Assembly: GCF_018446385.1 (NCBI RefSeq)
Contig: NC_055987.1
Span: 9,385,705-9,449,704, forward strand
Source of the DNA: Zingiber officinale
Lineage: Eukaryota; Streptophyta; Magnoliopsida; Zingiberales; Zingiberaceae
Direction of reading: 5' to 3'
DNA length: 64,000 bases
Within the stretch, counting starts at the first letter, position 1. Every line of letters begins with the position of its first letter. Both the position numbers and the translations under genes were made by a program. Positions 11,456 through 24,806 of this stretch are shown here, in pieces. Below the pieces are notes generated by a model. That model was given only the letters and a program-made list of their open reading frames with translations. It had not been told where the DNA came from and searched no databases.

Positions 11456-11560
11456 TATTTGTTTTTCCCTCCTCTCTCTCTCTCTCTCTCAGAGGATCTC
11501 GACCACAGTTGGAATGAGAAAGAAGTGAGGGAGGAGGGAGGTGATTTATAGTGCAGGCGG
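11456..11560 (-). promoter_or_regulatory. Promoter and GA-rich leader of the amino acid permease gene
   Basis: On the minus strand a TATA box (CTATAAATC, 11543-11552) lies about 90 bp upstream of the start codon. The leader between them contains a (GA)n tract, seen on the plus strand as (CT)n at 11470-11490. A second GA tract at 11657-11687 lies further upstream. GA/CT tracts near start sites are common in plant promoters; a regulatory role here is inferred. Confidence 0.6.
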
Positions 11561-12409
11561 AGTGTGCTTCCAATACCTGATGATCCCTTTGATTCTTCGA
11601 TTTGAAATAACAAAGTGGAAGGTTCAAAATTGTAAATCCTTGCCACCACTAAAAGACAGAGAGACAGAGAGAGAGAGAGAGAGAGAGGGGTTGCAATTTG
11701 CTTGCATTATTGGAAGACAAGAACATCCATGGAAAAGAAGATGATATAAACCTTAAAAATAGTGTGGATGAGGAACAAATTCAAGTAACTTCCCTTAGCT
11801 TGTTATTCTCCTAAAATTACTCCTACTTTCTATTTTGTTTCATTAACTTGCGAGGTAAGTTTCTGAATAAAATGATAAAATAAGTCTACTTTTCTCCAAC
11901 AATTTTTTTTATCTTTATTTTTAAAATGAAGCCTACTTTTGCTTTGAGTAGCCCTTTTGTGTTGGAAATGGAGTGCTCGTTCGTTTAGCTTAAATCATTG
12001 TTGGTGGTTGCAAACTAATATAATTTTTTGAAAGAATGCTCAAGAACTTTAATTGTACACTGAAAGCAATACTATTGTCGGCCCTCTAATGTCGAACTTG
12101 TTATTCACATAGGTCATAGCTAGCATCTTATTCACTTGTTATCGACATTCAAAGTCGAGATTCTAGTCCTTCATGTACTTGTTAGAGACATGCATGATCA
12201 CCAACAATTTGATACGATACTATCATTTAATTTGCTCTAATGCAGACGCTGTGATCTATAGTTGGACGCCATATATAACCACTAGGAGCCTATTCGAGTA
12301 CGTAGCATATGTTAGTTAGTGTAAGGTATTGGATGCGACACCATAATCAAATAACAATGCCATAGCACGTGTAAATTCGACACTAATACTAGGTTAATCT
12401 ATGCTTCCT
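11561..12409. other. Intergenic, upstream of the permease gene
   Basis: Apart from the GA microsatellite at 11657-11687 I see no gene, RNA or clear element here. It probably contains distal promoter sequence of the permease gene. Confidence 0.5.
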
Positions 12410-13230
12410 TATCATGCGGTGATGATAAGTGATCCCATCCCGCGATCATGGTGGAGATCAAAGTCAAGATGGTCAAACATACCGATAGCATCGACCGGTC
12501 GGGCAAGACATGCATCGATCGGAGGAGAAGGTTCCGATCCGTCGCCTCCTTCGACATGGGGGAGAAGACAAACAACCGACGTTCAAAGGAGACGAGGTGC
12601 AGAAGTCGAGCCGAGCGGCTACCCCACTCGGCCAGACAACATAGCTTGATGTGGACAGAGTTCGACTTCGACCAAGTGGCTACCCCGCTCGGCCTGGCAG
12701 CAGGCCTCGGCAGTGACAAAGTGGACCTTCGGTCGAGCAGACACACAATGAGGAATAGCGAGATTCTGACCGACCGGACAGGACACTAGAGTAGTGAGAT
12801 CCCGGCCGAGCGGCCAACCCGCTCGACCTAGCAGTACACTCCCTCTGATATCCAGCGACATTCTTTTGGGAGTTGGTGTCGCCGACACTGGGCATGGGCA
12901 GTCAGAAGATCATACGACGGAAGCTTCCATTATTGTCACTTCAAAGATATGCTCGACTCGTTAAGGTACTGTGTTAGGAACACTTTACTGACAAATCTTT
13001 CAGTAAAAATTTTAAGAAACATACTTACGTCGGGGAGCGTGCATGAGCGTTACATGAGCTCTATATAAGAGGGGTCTCAGCATTAGAGGAGGTATACGAT
13101 ATTCACTATTTGTGCTATAGTCTTCTTATTGCTCTGCTTTACACTTCATCGCCGGTGACTGATTTGAGAATCGGATTATCAATGTCGGGACCCCTTCTCT
13201 GACTCGACACTAACATAATTTGTATTGCAA
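12410..13230 (+). repeat. LTR of gypsy-like family C, copy 2
   Basis: Diverged copy of the 8509-9417 LTR in the same orientation. It shares the opening CGGTGATGAT, the GTTAAGGTACTGTGT segment, a TATA box (CTCTATATAAG near 13060) and the block CGCCGGTGACTGATTTGA. The right end is not clean and no convincing target duplication is visible, so it may be truncated. Confidence 0.7.
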
Positions 13231-14392
13231 ATCCCAGTGCAGTCTATATGCGATCAGCGGGAGTATTACATCCTCGACTCTAATTCCATCTCTTTAACTT
13301 TAGGACATGAACACATTGTGCATTAATTATGAGTAATTTATAATTTTTTACAATTCTGTATTCACATATTTTATTGTTAATTCCTTCTCGTTGGAAGATA
13401 TAGGAGTAGCTAGGAGACGTCCTTGCGAATGCAAGGAACCAATGCAAAGTTAATTCTCCAAGTAAAAAGATAATTGTAAATCGAATCGAATCACACTTTC
13501 GCCATGCACAGAACAGGAGGATTATTTGCCAATTAGGAGAATAATTCGCTAGATAAGTTCTCGGAAAAGATGAAGCAAAACTTGATTGATGGACGAGCAA
13601 TAATTAAAATTAAAGCCGAGGAATGCACAAGGCTTAGTGCTCGCCCAGTCACTGGCAGGCAGTAGGCAGTTTAGTAGTCTGCCTACTGCTTTAAATTATA
13701 ATGATATTGTCTCTCAACAGGTGCAGTCCGCGTTGGCTTCCTATAAACGGCCTTTTGCTTGATGGCTTCCCCCACTGCTCGACTCCATACTCAATATCTA
13801 AAGCTGCTCGCATCTATTGTTCCTGACGTGACTGCTTACTGATTAATTAATTATAAGTGTATACAAGAGGAATAGCGTAACGGTGTACGTAGAGAGCATT
13901 CCAACGTCGGAGACTGGCTTTCTCCGAGTCTGCAAAGGTGGAAATTATTAACATGGATCGAAAGCAAAAGTAGCTCAATGATACAGTTAAAGTAGGATAT
14001 GATGAACGCTCTTTTTGAAAGAGCAGAACCGCTTGCCATACTGAGAAGGCAGAAATGGTTTCGTAATAGACGTTTAAAAGAACGTGTCTGCGTATGGATT
14101 TAGTAGAGTTCACGAGACGTGTTTGATATTAGAACGTAAACTGTCGCCAAAACGACAAATTAAAGAAGTTTTGAATGGCCCCATGCAGGATCATGTCATG
14201 TCCTTTTGTCATGGTCGCGAGATAATAAGATATATGCAAGTTGCCTATTGGTGTATGACACTGATGAAACTAACTCGCAGATTTTGGTTTACTGTTGAAA
14301 AAGTTTTTGAATTGATTTACCTTTATTTAATGTATTCAAAATGATATGGAACTAAAATATATATGGAGAAAAAGCATATTAATTTGACTTAC
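13231..14392. other. Intergenic, no gene recognised
   Basis: Short open frames at 13280-13600 and 13847-14113 resemble nothing I recognise and lack gene context. A short repeated phrase (GGCAGGCAGTAGGCAG) lies near 13649. Confidence 0.4.
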
Positions 14393-14520
14393 ATGGACAC
14401 CTGCCTTTGGATTATTATGGCTTGCAACTGGGTTCCTGTCAACTGGATCATCTTTTCCTATTTCAATTACATGTTTTGGGGAGCTTCTGAACTCAATTGC
14501 AATTGAATCAGAATAACGTT
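14393..14520 (-). pseudogene. Exon-like orphan segment
   Basis: One minus-strand frame is open, with protein-like composition (RYSDSIAIEFRSSPKHVIEI, then GKDDPVDRNPVASHNN), and ends at 14393 in a canonical splice donor GTAAGT. It lies about 370 bp beyond the stop codon of the TruA gene, in the same orientation. I recognise no neighbouring exons. It could be a relic exon of a lost gene or an alternative 3' exon. Function unknown. Confidence 0.35.
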
Positions 14521-14886
14521 CGCATCAACAGTAGCATTTAAGATGAACACATCATCATTGCAGTTTCATGTGCCACATCTACAATATAATGAATCAACTA
14601 CAATTGATTAGCAGAGTGCAAATTTGTAAACTGGATACGAGGGTCATGTACATTAAACTGAATTATAAACTTGATCACGTTCCATCCAGTTCTATAATGT
14701 CAGGTGCTAGAACAAGTATCAGTGCTAAATCTCACGGTTGTGGTTGCAACCAACAATCTTGACAGAGGTAAATAATTTTGCAAGTGAAGATGTAAGAACA
14801 TAAATTAGAATTAGTCTGATCTTGATTGAATCTTGATGTGTTGCAGACTTGGATGTTGTTGGTGTTTCAAAAGTGACAGACCAAAT

Positions 14887-17800
14887 TCATGGAAGGTCGT
14901 ACTTCACATTGCCGAGATAGAGACCACAAGAAGGAGCCATCGGACTTGCAGCGGTCACCGTCTTTGCATTCAAAATTCTTTCAACTACACATCAGATCAA
15001 CAAATAGTAATTATTACGTTCTGAAATTTTACATCATGGATAATTGTTTTTAATGAAGTAGCAGGTATAGAAATGCAGACCATCGCTTATTGTCAGTTCT
15101 CCAGTTCCAACAGATTTTAGAACACCAACCATAAGCCTGACCTGCATGTTTCAATTAATGCCTCTCAAAACCATGAAACCTACAGAATAGGGGCTAGGGC
15201 AAAATTTAAAAAGTAATTTGTTTCAGGGAGTCATTGAAAACCACATATAATGTTGACTTGTAGAGCAACAATGTTGTCCCAGGGCGTAGCACAGACGGTG
15301 GACGCATAACATTTCTGACGTAATGGTTAGGGGTCGATTCTCAAGAATTGATGATTTGGAATTTATCCCACTATACGCCTAACGCCTGTGTACCTATATT
15401 TACCTCTCTCCATATTCGTGGGGCCGACACTAGGGAACCCGTTAAGGTAACAGATTTACCTTTGTAGAGCAACAATGCCACAAAATTTTGACTTGAAATG
15501 CAAGTGCTCACACCAAATGCGAATGATTTGGATATGCCGTAGCAAATATGCATATCAGACTTAAATTTTTTCTTCTAAGGTAAGAGACATATGAGGATCA
15601 CACAAGACATGAGGATCACATACAAGACTCTAGTCTCTAAATTTCAGCCACCTATTCCGTAGTTTATCCTGTCAATGATAATTAATATTCATACTAACTC
15701 TAAAATTGTTGTTCAAGGTGAAAATTTTCAGGTGGCTTGATTCTTGGTATTCGCTTGATCCGTACTAAAAAACAATGATATACATAAACTACCCTTCCTA
15801 AAATCTGCCTCAAAATTATGACTAAGGACAGAAGACTTCATTTTGACTCACAAATATCCCATTGCAACCTGTTGATTAGATGACCTGAATTCATCCCAGG
15901 CTAGGATGATCTGAAGTGATCCAATCAGTATCAAACATTAGTACCTTGACAGTATTCAAACATTATTGCTCTTTAGGAGATTACCAACATATTCTGAGTA
16001 CCTTTACAGTTTTTTTTTTACTTCATCACATAACTAAAATAAGACTTGCTGCCATAATTAACCAAGAAAACTAAGAGCCAAAACTACAAAAAATAGAGTA
16101 AAACTAGAGGAAGATGATTAAATACTGAAAAATACAAAATACACGAATGTGTTTAGAATAAACCTTGGCTCATACTGAATCCTAAAGAAACTCATACCGG
16201 AAAAGCCATGTCTACCAAGTATATCATGGAACATGTACTTGAAAATGCCACCTTGGCTAGCAAAAATGGTAGAAAGTAGAACAAGCAGAATAGTAGTGCA
16301 AAAAAATACCAAACCTGGTGGTAAAGAAAAGAACGAGCTCTTGCTGCTATAACATAACAACGATGCCTTGGTTTTTGTCCAAATCCTTGATTGCATCCCT
16401 GCAAGCCCACCCAAGTGATGTCTAAGGAACTTGGAGGTGATCCATGGCCTGATTTCTCAGAATGAATGAGACATCCATCAGTTGATTCCAGCTGAGACCT
16501 CTCCAACAATGAAGGGAAGTGTAGTGAAGGAAATGTTTCTGTAATGCTAAGTTCATCCAAGGTTTTAATAGGAGATTTCGCCTGAGAATCAATAGACAAT
16601 GATTTTAAAATAATAATTATAATAATAAAATTTCATTAATAATATAAAAAGCAGGAAACATGCAGTATATCCTTCTTTTCACTAAAACGTGATAAAAGAA
16701 GAAAGGGAAAACGTGATAAAAGAAGATAAATAAACTTTTGAAAGTCATTCACTGAATGTTACAAAACTAAGAAAAAAAACAGATTCAAAGATCCTTTTTG
16801 GTCTTCAGGAAAACAATCTTTAGTATTCTTATCAAAGTAGGCCAAATAAATATATTGATGATTAAGGAGATGAGCTAAAATTGAAGGCAGGCCTTTCTGT
16901 GATTGAAGGGTCATAATTTGCAGAATGAGAATCCCTAAGTCATACAAATTCAATATGGGCTAACAAGGCAAAAGAGATCATGCTTTGCACGTCATCTAAT
17001 TGAACCTTGATCTATCAATACGAGTACAAATTCTAAAAAAATTAACAAATCTATTAAGTTCACATTGTGATTGTTAAAAGACGTCCATATAACAATTGGT
17101 GAGGCAACAATACCTACAAAAGGCCCAACAATAAACAAAACAAGTTTTCTGTCATTTCTCTTTAAATATTGTACAAAAATTACCAACTACCATTTTGCTT
17201 GATCCTGCAAAACAATTGGTGAGGCATGAGAATTTAGGGTCATTTCAAAGAGAAGGTAACAATTCAATGCCATAGATGGATGGAGAGGCCGCAATCACCG
17301 GATCCAAACTCATTGACAAGATGGTAAAATCTAGAAGGGCGAAGTGAGGTTGCGCTAAAAAACGACATTCACATTGTAGCTACAAACAAATAACTTAATT
17401 TGATATGCATCAATAATACACTAAAGGAAATGATACAGATATTTAGATTATAAAGAAAGTTAAAGGTAGAATTTTAGTATGATGGATAAAGAAGAACCTG
17501 ACAACCAGAAGCCCTAAAAGAGCTGAAATCATGAGACCCGACAAGGATTGTACATGCTTTCTGCATGGATAACAGTTATTACTTATTAGAGAAAAAGGTA
17601 TTACTGGATTTAAGTTTAGATGTAGTAATGAAATCAACCTTCATAGCAAGAATATCCAAGTCCTCAGATATATGCCAAGCACGGTCTTTCTCAAAAGTTG
17701 ACAATGGCTCTGGTCCGGAGAACAACCGGTAATAGTATCTACAAAGAATTTTGTGTCTTAAGGTAGAATTCAGTCTATACATCAACATACAGAAAATGAG

Positions 17801-20800
17801 GCCAAAAATAAGTTGCATTCATAGTCTTGCAAGGAAGTATATATCAAATATTCAATTATTGCAACAGTGAATGAGATAGCATACCATACCATTGCACAGC
17901 TAAATTCACTGTGCAGAAAGCATGTACATGTAGTCAACCTTAAGGAACACAAACTAAGGAAATCTAGTGTCCAGCAATCTGAACAGGGAAGAAAATATCA
18001 AAGAAAGATTTAAACTTATATATTGGAAGACATTTTCAGGAACTGGAATCTGTGGTAATAGTTATCAGCCAACAAAAGAAACAGCTACAAGCAAAGGTTG
18101 GCCACTGATGTGCCAAACTACTAATGTATGCGTCAGATATGCCACAGAAGACAGACACATATCCAGGGAGAAAAAATAAGGAGTTCTACTGATGCAGGCA
18201 CACAAGGAGAAGGGGAGAGACAGAGAGCAACAACAAATTTCATTAACCAAAAAGTGAGTAACAGAATCTGAAAAATTCCTACAGAACTTTGGGAATCACT
18301 TGTATTTTATTTTATATGATAAGTTATCATTCTGATTATTCTTCATGGCATTGACAATCAGTAGTAAAAGCAGTTGGGCTGAGGTCATGATATCAACAGC
18401 CAACAGAAACTAGAAATAATAAAGTTTAACACAATTAATGTTTTAATACTTTGACTTTAGCAGCTAACACATTTTCCATTCATGGACTTGTTGCAGGAGA
18501 AAATATGACTAGCAAAGGTGCAACTACATAAAACCCAAGATCAAGGACTTTTCAGCATTAGAGGAGCATAAGCAAAACAATGAGCTAGTTTTTGACGAAC
18601 TGAAAATATAGATAGCAGGTTGTTTGATTGTGCAACATGTGATTGAAGCAATTAGCAAACAATGTGTTCATAAATTAAGCAACGTGCATAAGGTTTTTAT
18701 CATCAAGAAGCATGAGAATATTCAAATGAATCAACTGCACATATGAGCCCTTTTGACGCCATAAACAAAATTTTTGCTTAGAAATGTTAATTTATCACTA
18801 GTCATCTCAAGTTCTGAAATCAGTAACTTTAATAAAATAAATGATGAGAAGCACATAATGGAACTTCACATTGAAGATATTTTCTGCTACCTACGTCCTC
18901 TCTAAGGCCTTGAATCTAGCATGGAAATCTGATGGAACACATCGAACATCAACTATCGATATGTCGCCTTCACATTTCTGTCATAAAAAAAAAACATCTA
19001 TGATTATTTCAATTATCAAAGTATCAACACTAATAGATTGCAAGAAATTAAAGAAATATGAATCCAGATTAGTTCTCAGGAGCATAACATCGAAGTAAAC
19101 ACCAGCTCAAAATGTGAAAATATTAGATGCAGTATTTATCTTTTGCACATAAAAGCCCATGAGAACATGCAAAAGGTATGAAAAATTAAAGCCTATTACA
19201 ACAGGTACAAATATGATTTTTCTGACATAGAAAACAGTCAAACCTGTAAAAAGTGGTTCATGGCACGCCTTACAACAGATGGTTCATGTGGTGGTAACTG
19301 CAAAATGCAAAGTATGTCACATGAAATATCAATTTTATACCTTAGTAAAACAAGGCATATATAGATAGACATGTGCCATATAAACACAGATGAAAAAATA
19401 GTAACAACAGAAAACTGATGGATCTGATATCAAAAAAATAAATGGAAAAGGACAATTATACTAGAGAGTACAGATTACTGAACAATGTTTCTTTTAAAAT
19501 GACTAGATTTGACTAAAAACAGATAAATTGTCCATTTCTAGTACGTAAATAACTCTGTAAATCACATACCACTTCTCCAGGCTTCCTTTTACTTATTCGC
19601 TCAACATCAACATGGCAAACATTGGATAATGCATGAACTCCAGCATCCTGGAAAAAAAGAAAGAGAAAATTTTTAACTCGCCTGATCCACTCGCAAAGTA
19701 AATTAATTTGACAACCAAGTATGCAAAATAACAATAGTGGTGAGACACACAACTACAGGTGAAGCTCAACTGATGAATGTGAAATTGAAATATGTAATTT
19801 TTGGACTCCAGCAAGGCAAACATAGTTAGTCTCTCCTTGTAGAGTATTTATTGGCAATTAAATAATCCCACGGCAGGGCAAATGAAAGATACCTACCAGT
19901 TTCATAATGCACCATACTCTGCAGTCATTTTGTATGGTTTGATTTAGTGCAGCAATGCAGCACCAAAATCATAATGTTTCGTCTACCCATGCAACTTTGT
20001 AAAGACCCAAGTAAGAATTTGGTGTGAGTAGGATCCTAGCAAGAGCCTACATGGAAACAATATTTATGCAACCCCACTATCTAGGACAATTTTTCATATT
20101 TTTTTCTCCACATAATGCATATGTATTAAAAATACTCGTACACTTGTATGTGACATCTAATGTGGTTTAACTTAAGTATTTAATATGCTAAGTACCATAA
20201 TCTCTATCCATTATCCATCTTTGTCAAATGGTTGAGTGCATATCTTTGGTTTCTTCCTCTTTTTCTGTTTGATTTAGACTAAGTTACATAAGATAATTAT
20301 CTTAAACTTTGGTCCATTTTGCATTTTATTTAAAACCTTTGCAATTAGCATTTGTATCTCTCACACTCACAATAGTGATGGTTTCTTCTCTTAATCATTG
20401 AACTAAGATTATGGATAAGTAAACTTTATAGCTTTTTATTTTTTATTTTGTGAGAACAACTAATTAATTGCAAAAAATTACAAAGCAATAAAATACCTAG
20501 CTGGTGCAAATTAAGTCCACTGTCGAAGTTGTTGCATCTATGGTTTAAAATCTCAAGCCGTATCTATGATTGAAACGATACGATTTTAGTATTGTTTAAA
20601 TATAAAATATAATAACTAAAAATAAAATATTTAACATAAATATTTAAAAAATAAAAATATATAAGAAATATTTTTTTAAAAAAGAAAAATATAGAGATAA
20701 ATAAATAAATAATGTATTATATATTTTTAGAATTAAAATAAATAAAATAGATAATTAATTAGATAATTTTATTAGGATTTAATTAACTTTTTTTTTATTA

Positions 20801-23800
20801 TTTCTATCATGGTTAGAAGTTGATTAAGATAATTAACCTATATTTCAAATTAAAACCCTTGGCCCACTCACGCTACCTCTTCGAAGGAGTCACACAACTC
20901 CTCCGTAGTATTTTTAAAAATATAATAACTAAAAATAAAATATTTAAAAAAGAAAAAATAAATTTTTAAAAAAAGGAAAAAATGGAGATAAATAAATAAA
21001 TGATTTTAAAATAAAATATATAATTAATTAGATAGTTTTATTAGGGTTTAATTAATCCTATTTAAATTATCTCAATCATAGTTAGAAGTTGATTGAGATA
21101 ATCAACTAAGTTATCAGATTTAATTAAAAAAAAATCTGCCCACTCTTGCAGGACCCAATGCTCGCGCGACCCCTACAACGCAACCACTGGGGTCACGTGA
21201 CCCCTCCAGTGCAACTGCGGGTCTCGCGACCCCTCCAGAACCTAGCACGACCATTGGATCGTGCGAGCCTTCCGCGGTGACCGTAGGGTCACGCGATGCC
21301 TCCACGGCTATCGCGGGGCCTGGTGTTGGGTTGTGCTGGTGCCCGTGGCAGAACAAAATATTTCGCTCGTTTTGACCAGCTCGGCGTGATATTTTAATCC
21401 ATGGTTGCATCTTAATCAATTGCATTTGGGCGTCCTCTTTCTTGCAATTTCTTATTGTAAAGGATAGTGGACTAGATCCTAAATTAGCTAGTATAAAATC
21501 CTGGTAAGTAATAGGCCCACCTCTCACTACATTCTCTATGTTTACAAATCATTGTTTTTCATTTTTTATATATGAGGCCCAAACTATTAATAAAGTGATA
21601 CAATCTTGCATACCTAACAACAATTCAAATTTGCAAATCACAAGTTGGTGTATGTCTAGTTGGGAGCCACAATGACTCATGTGAAGAAAAGATGAAACTT
21701 ATGCTAGTGAATGTTGAGAAGGTGGCGGTGGATATAGCAATGATAAATCTAGTACAAGCATGTTTTTGGAGGAGAGTCCAGATTCCATAGCGGAAATGGG
21801 GTTGCCTTCGACAGGAAGCACAGAGACAATGGCACTGCAATGTAACACAACCAAACGAGTTCCACTTGCAAATAGATTGATGGAAGAGAAGAGGGGGAAG
21901 CAGTGATAGTATTGTGAAGAAGACAGCAGTAGCCTTGTCGTGGGTGTTTACAAGGTGGGGTTGATGAGCAGATGGAGAACTCCACTAGACCTAGTGGGTG
22001 GAATCAAGTCACCAAAGGAGAGTTGTTGGTGTTAGTGGGTGGGAGGAGGCTTGTGGGTGTTGGTAGCTGCATGTGTGAGATGGCGGATTGATGCAAATGA
22101 AGACAATCTCTACAATAGTGAGCAGGTTGGCTAGGGCACAAAGGCGAAGAAGGATGCCTAAACATAATCTAGGTGGGTTACAGGATGAGGAAGTGGAGGA
22201 TGAATAAAAAAATTACTTTTCTACGAACTTATCTAGCACAATTAGAAAGGTTATAATTTTATGTGCCTCGACCCTCATAAAATTACATGCCTCAATCTAC
22301 ATCTCACAAGAGAAAACAATTAAAGGACACAGAAGTTTTAGTAAATTGAAAGATATTGAAATCTCAATAAGAGACAAGTTCTCTCTCTTCTCTAGTGGGA
22401 GAGAATGATGCCAAAAGAGTTTTCAGATTTGAAAGTCTTAAAGTAGAAAGTTTTAAAGTTTGATGGGTCATATAACTTGAGAATTAAATTCCCAAGTTGC
22501 TCAATGTAATAACTTGGAAACACCACCTAGTTAGATACTTGAATTTGTTCCATGATGTTCTAAAACATTCATTTTCTTCAGTTCCATATTCCATTTTATA
22601 ATAAACAAATGGGTCTTAATACATCAGAAGCATAGAGCAGAGATCATATTAGAAGAGAACCTTAACTTGTTAAGTCTATTCGAGGTGCTAAATAAAAGAG
22701 GTAGAAATAATTTCTACTCCCAAATTCCTAAACTAACCAAAAAGCATAAAGAAAATTACCGTTCGGCTAGAACAGGTTACTGAGACTGGCTGTCCAATAA
22801 ATTTGTGAAAAGCTTCCTGCACACACACGCGCGCGCGCGCGCGCATTGCTCAGTGAGATGAAGTTTTCATGGGTGAAACCTGTACAGTGATAGAGAAGAA
22901 ATACAATTTCCAGTTGCCATTTGGTACTCTACTAATCAAACCAGTATGCATCATATTATCATATTCCTTGTTTTATGGCAGTTGTTAAGTTGAGATGTAA
23001 ACAGAAAACCAGCACACACACATTGCTCAGTGAGATGAAGTTTTCATGGGTGAAACTTGTATAGTGATAGAGAAGAAATACAATTTCCAGTTGCCATTTG
23101 GTACTCTATTAATCAAACCAGTATATATCATATTCCTTGTTTTATGGCAGTTGTTAAGTTGAGATGTAAACAGAAAACCAGTTTCCAATTTTTACTGTCA
23201 ATGTCTACTGGAGACTAAAACCCATTGTTAATTTCTACCAGCCAAGCAAAATTATACAAGACAACTGACAACAAAGTAATCTAGAATTAATGTCTGCACT
23301 AGTATTTTAGCATGGTATGTACGGTCAGACATATAAACGCCAAAAAGCAAGGGAAAATAATGTGGATAAAAAGGAAATTAGATACTGATGCAATAATTAT
23401 CACTTAGATTGTCGAATCCCCATCTCAAAATGAAACAGGTAACAGCTCATTCGACATGTAATTATGTATTTTAAGTTTACAAAGGAAATAATAAGACTCA
23501 TTTTCTTCCAATGTTTCCTTCCACTTAGTGTAATCAATTATGAATTTGTCCTCCAAATATTATAATCATCATATTATAATTCATCATATCCTAGTAACAA
23601 TCAACATTTTTAGCAAATACAATTTTTTACTAAACTGAGCTAAACACTACAATGAAGATACAGATAGACAATTTGAATCTCAGTGCACCAATTAACCAGT
23701 AGAATCAGGTGAAATGATATGCAAGGCAATTAAAGCGAGTATGATATTAAAATAAAAATGCTTTGTTGCTTAGCTTGGTAGAATGCTTGAAGAACTTCTC

Positions 23801-24806
23801 GAGGTAATTTACATAGCTCAGTTTGGGATTTACAGGAGATCAGTGAACTTATTTCTAAACATTGTCCCTTAAGCATATTTAACATATGCCATTTAGGTTT
23901 AGCAAAAGCAAAAACATACATATAGGTATTCGTTCTAACACATTTTCAGTAATGTGTCAATGCAAATAACAAAGAAGTTATTTTCAGACATCAAAAGTAA
24001 GTATGATGCTAAAATATATTGATCTAGCAAAATATGTATGAGACATAAATGTGTTGGTATCCATCTGCAAATTGGTGATATAAGTTGGAGGATCTTCAAT
24101 TTTAATTCCACATAACTGAAAAATATATCTTTGCACTAAAAAAAACCCACTTAATTCTGTGGTAAACGCAAAAAAATCCCGTCATAACCTCTTGCCCCGT
24201 GATTACAAACATAATAGGAAGAAGAAAAATTTGGACTTTTTAATTGGAAGTAAATACTTATTGATATTAATCCATGAATCACATAAGATGAACTATCAAA
24301 AAACGATAAACGCGTAGCATTGAAGAGAGAACATATTCTCCTTTTGCTTCAAAAGGAGTGGCATCAAATGAGGTATTGCACGCAACTAACATAACCTCAA
24401 GGAGGCCAACAACGGTCCTGCAGTTGGGTTGCCTCTGGGATCCCGAGAACCGCGTTCCGATGTACTCCACCGCTATCAGGTACCTCTGGGCCTTTGAGTT
24501 GTGGCTCATCCCGTCGCCTCCTTCGCCAGCTTCCTCTTCGGATCTTTGCTGCTTCGGCGGCTTCAGCGATTCCGAGGGCGAGTCGAGAGGTCGCTTTGGT
24601 TCTTTCGAGGAATTCAACGACGGCGTTGCTGAGCATAAATCACTGGAGTCGTCCATCATCTCTGCCACACTGCAAAACCGCCGATTTTCTTTCGGAGGGT
24701 TTATTAGGGAAGGGCTCGCTTGGCGTTTAATCGAGTCCGTCGGATGCACAGTACCCGGATCCGATGGATAGAGCTCGCAAACTCTGTTTTCGTTCGAGGA
24801 CTTCAC
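14887..24806 (-). CDS. tRNA pseudouridine synthase, TruA/PUS1 family
   Basis: Isomerises uridine to pseudouridine in tRNA. Ten exons: 24806-24396, 22816-22760, 19647-19570, 19297-19244, 18977-18895, 17738-17639, 17560-17498, 16581-16315, 15141-15081 and 14984-14887, joined in frame to 423 residues. Exon 1 ends in the family N-terminal strand (RYLIAVEYIGTRFSGSQRQP, residues 108-127). The catalytic Asp is residue 157, the first codon of exon 3, in the motif SRT-DAGVHA. Exon 7 gives GSHDFSSFRASGCQ, exon 8 ends ARARSFLYHQ, and exons 9-10 give VRLMVGVL and VERILNAK. Exon 8 also has a plant-style polar insert. The reading frame also has Met codons at 24659 and 24656; either may be the real start, since the 49 residues before them are not obviously conserved or a transit peptide. 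Large introns hold repeats and a SINE. Confidence 0.9.
15274..15462 (+). mobile_element. SINE family 2, copy in TruA intron 8
   Basis: 189-bp retroposon flanked by a perfect 15-bp target duplication TGTAGAGCAACAATG (15259-15273 and 15463-15477). It opens with GGGCGTAGCACAGACGG (A-box-like) followed by GGTCGATTCTC (B-box-like), the pattern of a tRNA-derived SINE. It lies antisense to the host gene. A diverged relative lies at 62462-62616. Confidence 0.8.
19648..22759. repeat. TruA intron 2 with AT-rich duplication and GC-rich insert
   Basis: Intron of 3.1 kb. An AT-rich unit at about 20590-20850 is repeated, diverged, at 20920-21115 (shared phrases ATAATAACTAAAAATAAAAT and GTTAGAAGTTGATT). 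Just left of the gene-proximal part, 21120-21340 is strongly GC-rich with repeated phrases such as CGACCCCTCCAG, unlike anything around it. No transposon ends could be assigned. Confidence 0.5.
22819..23181. repeat. Tandem duplication with CG/TG microsatellite at a splice acceptor
   Basis: Two copies of a unit of about 170-195 bp, 22819-23012 and 23013-23181, both opening with (CA)n then ATTGCTCAGTGAGATGAAG and ending CAGAAAACCAG. In the left copy the microsatellite is expanded to (CA)4(CG)n at 22819-22844 and runs directly into the acceptor AG of TruA exon 2. Confidence 0.85.

Noticed and set aside
21120-21527. 135-residue minus-strand frame in TruA intron 2
   Set aside because: Spans the repetitive GC-rich patch; no recognisable domain.
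24358-24771. 137-residue plus-strand frame
   Set aside because: Antisense of TruA exon 1, which carries the conserved TruA motif.
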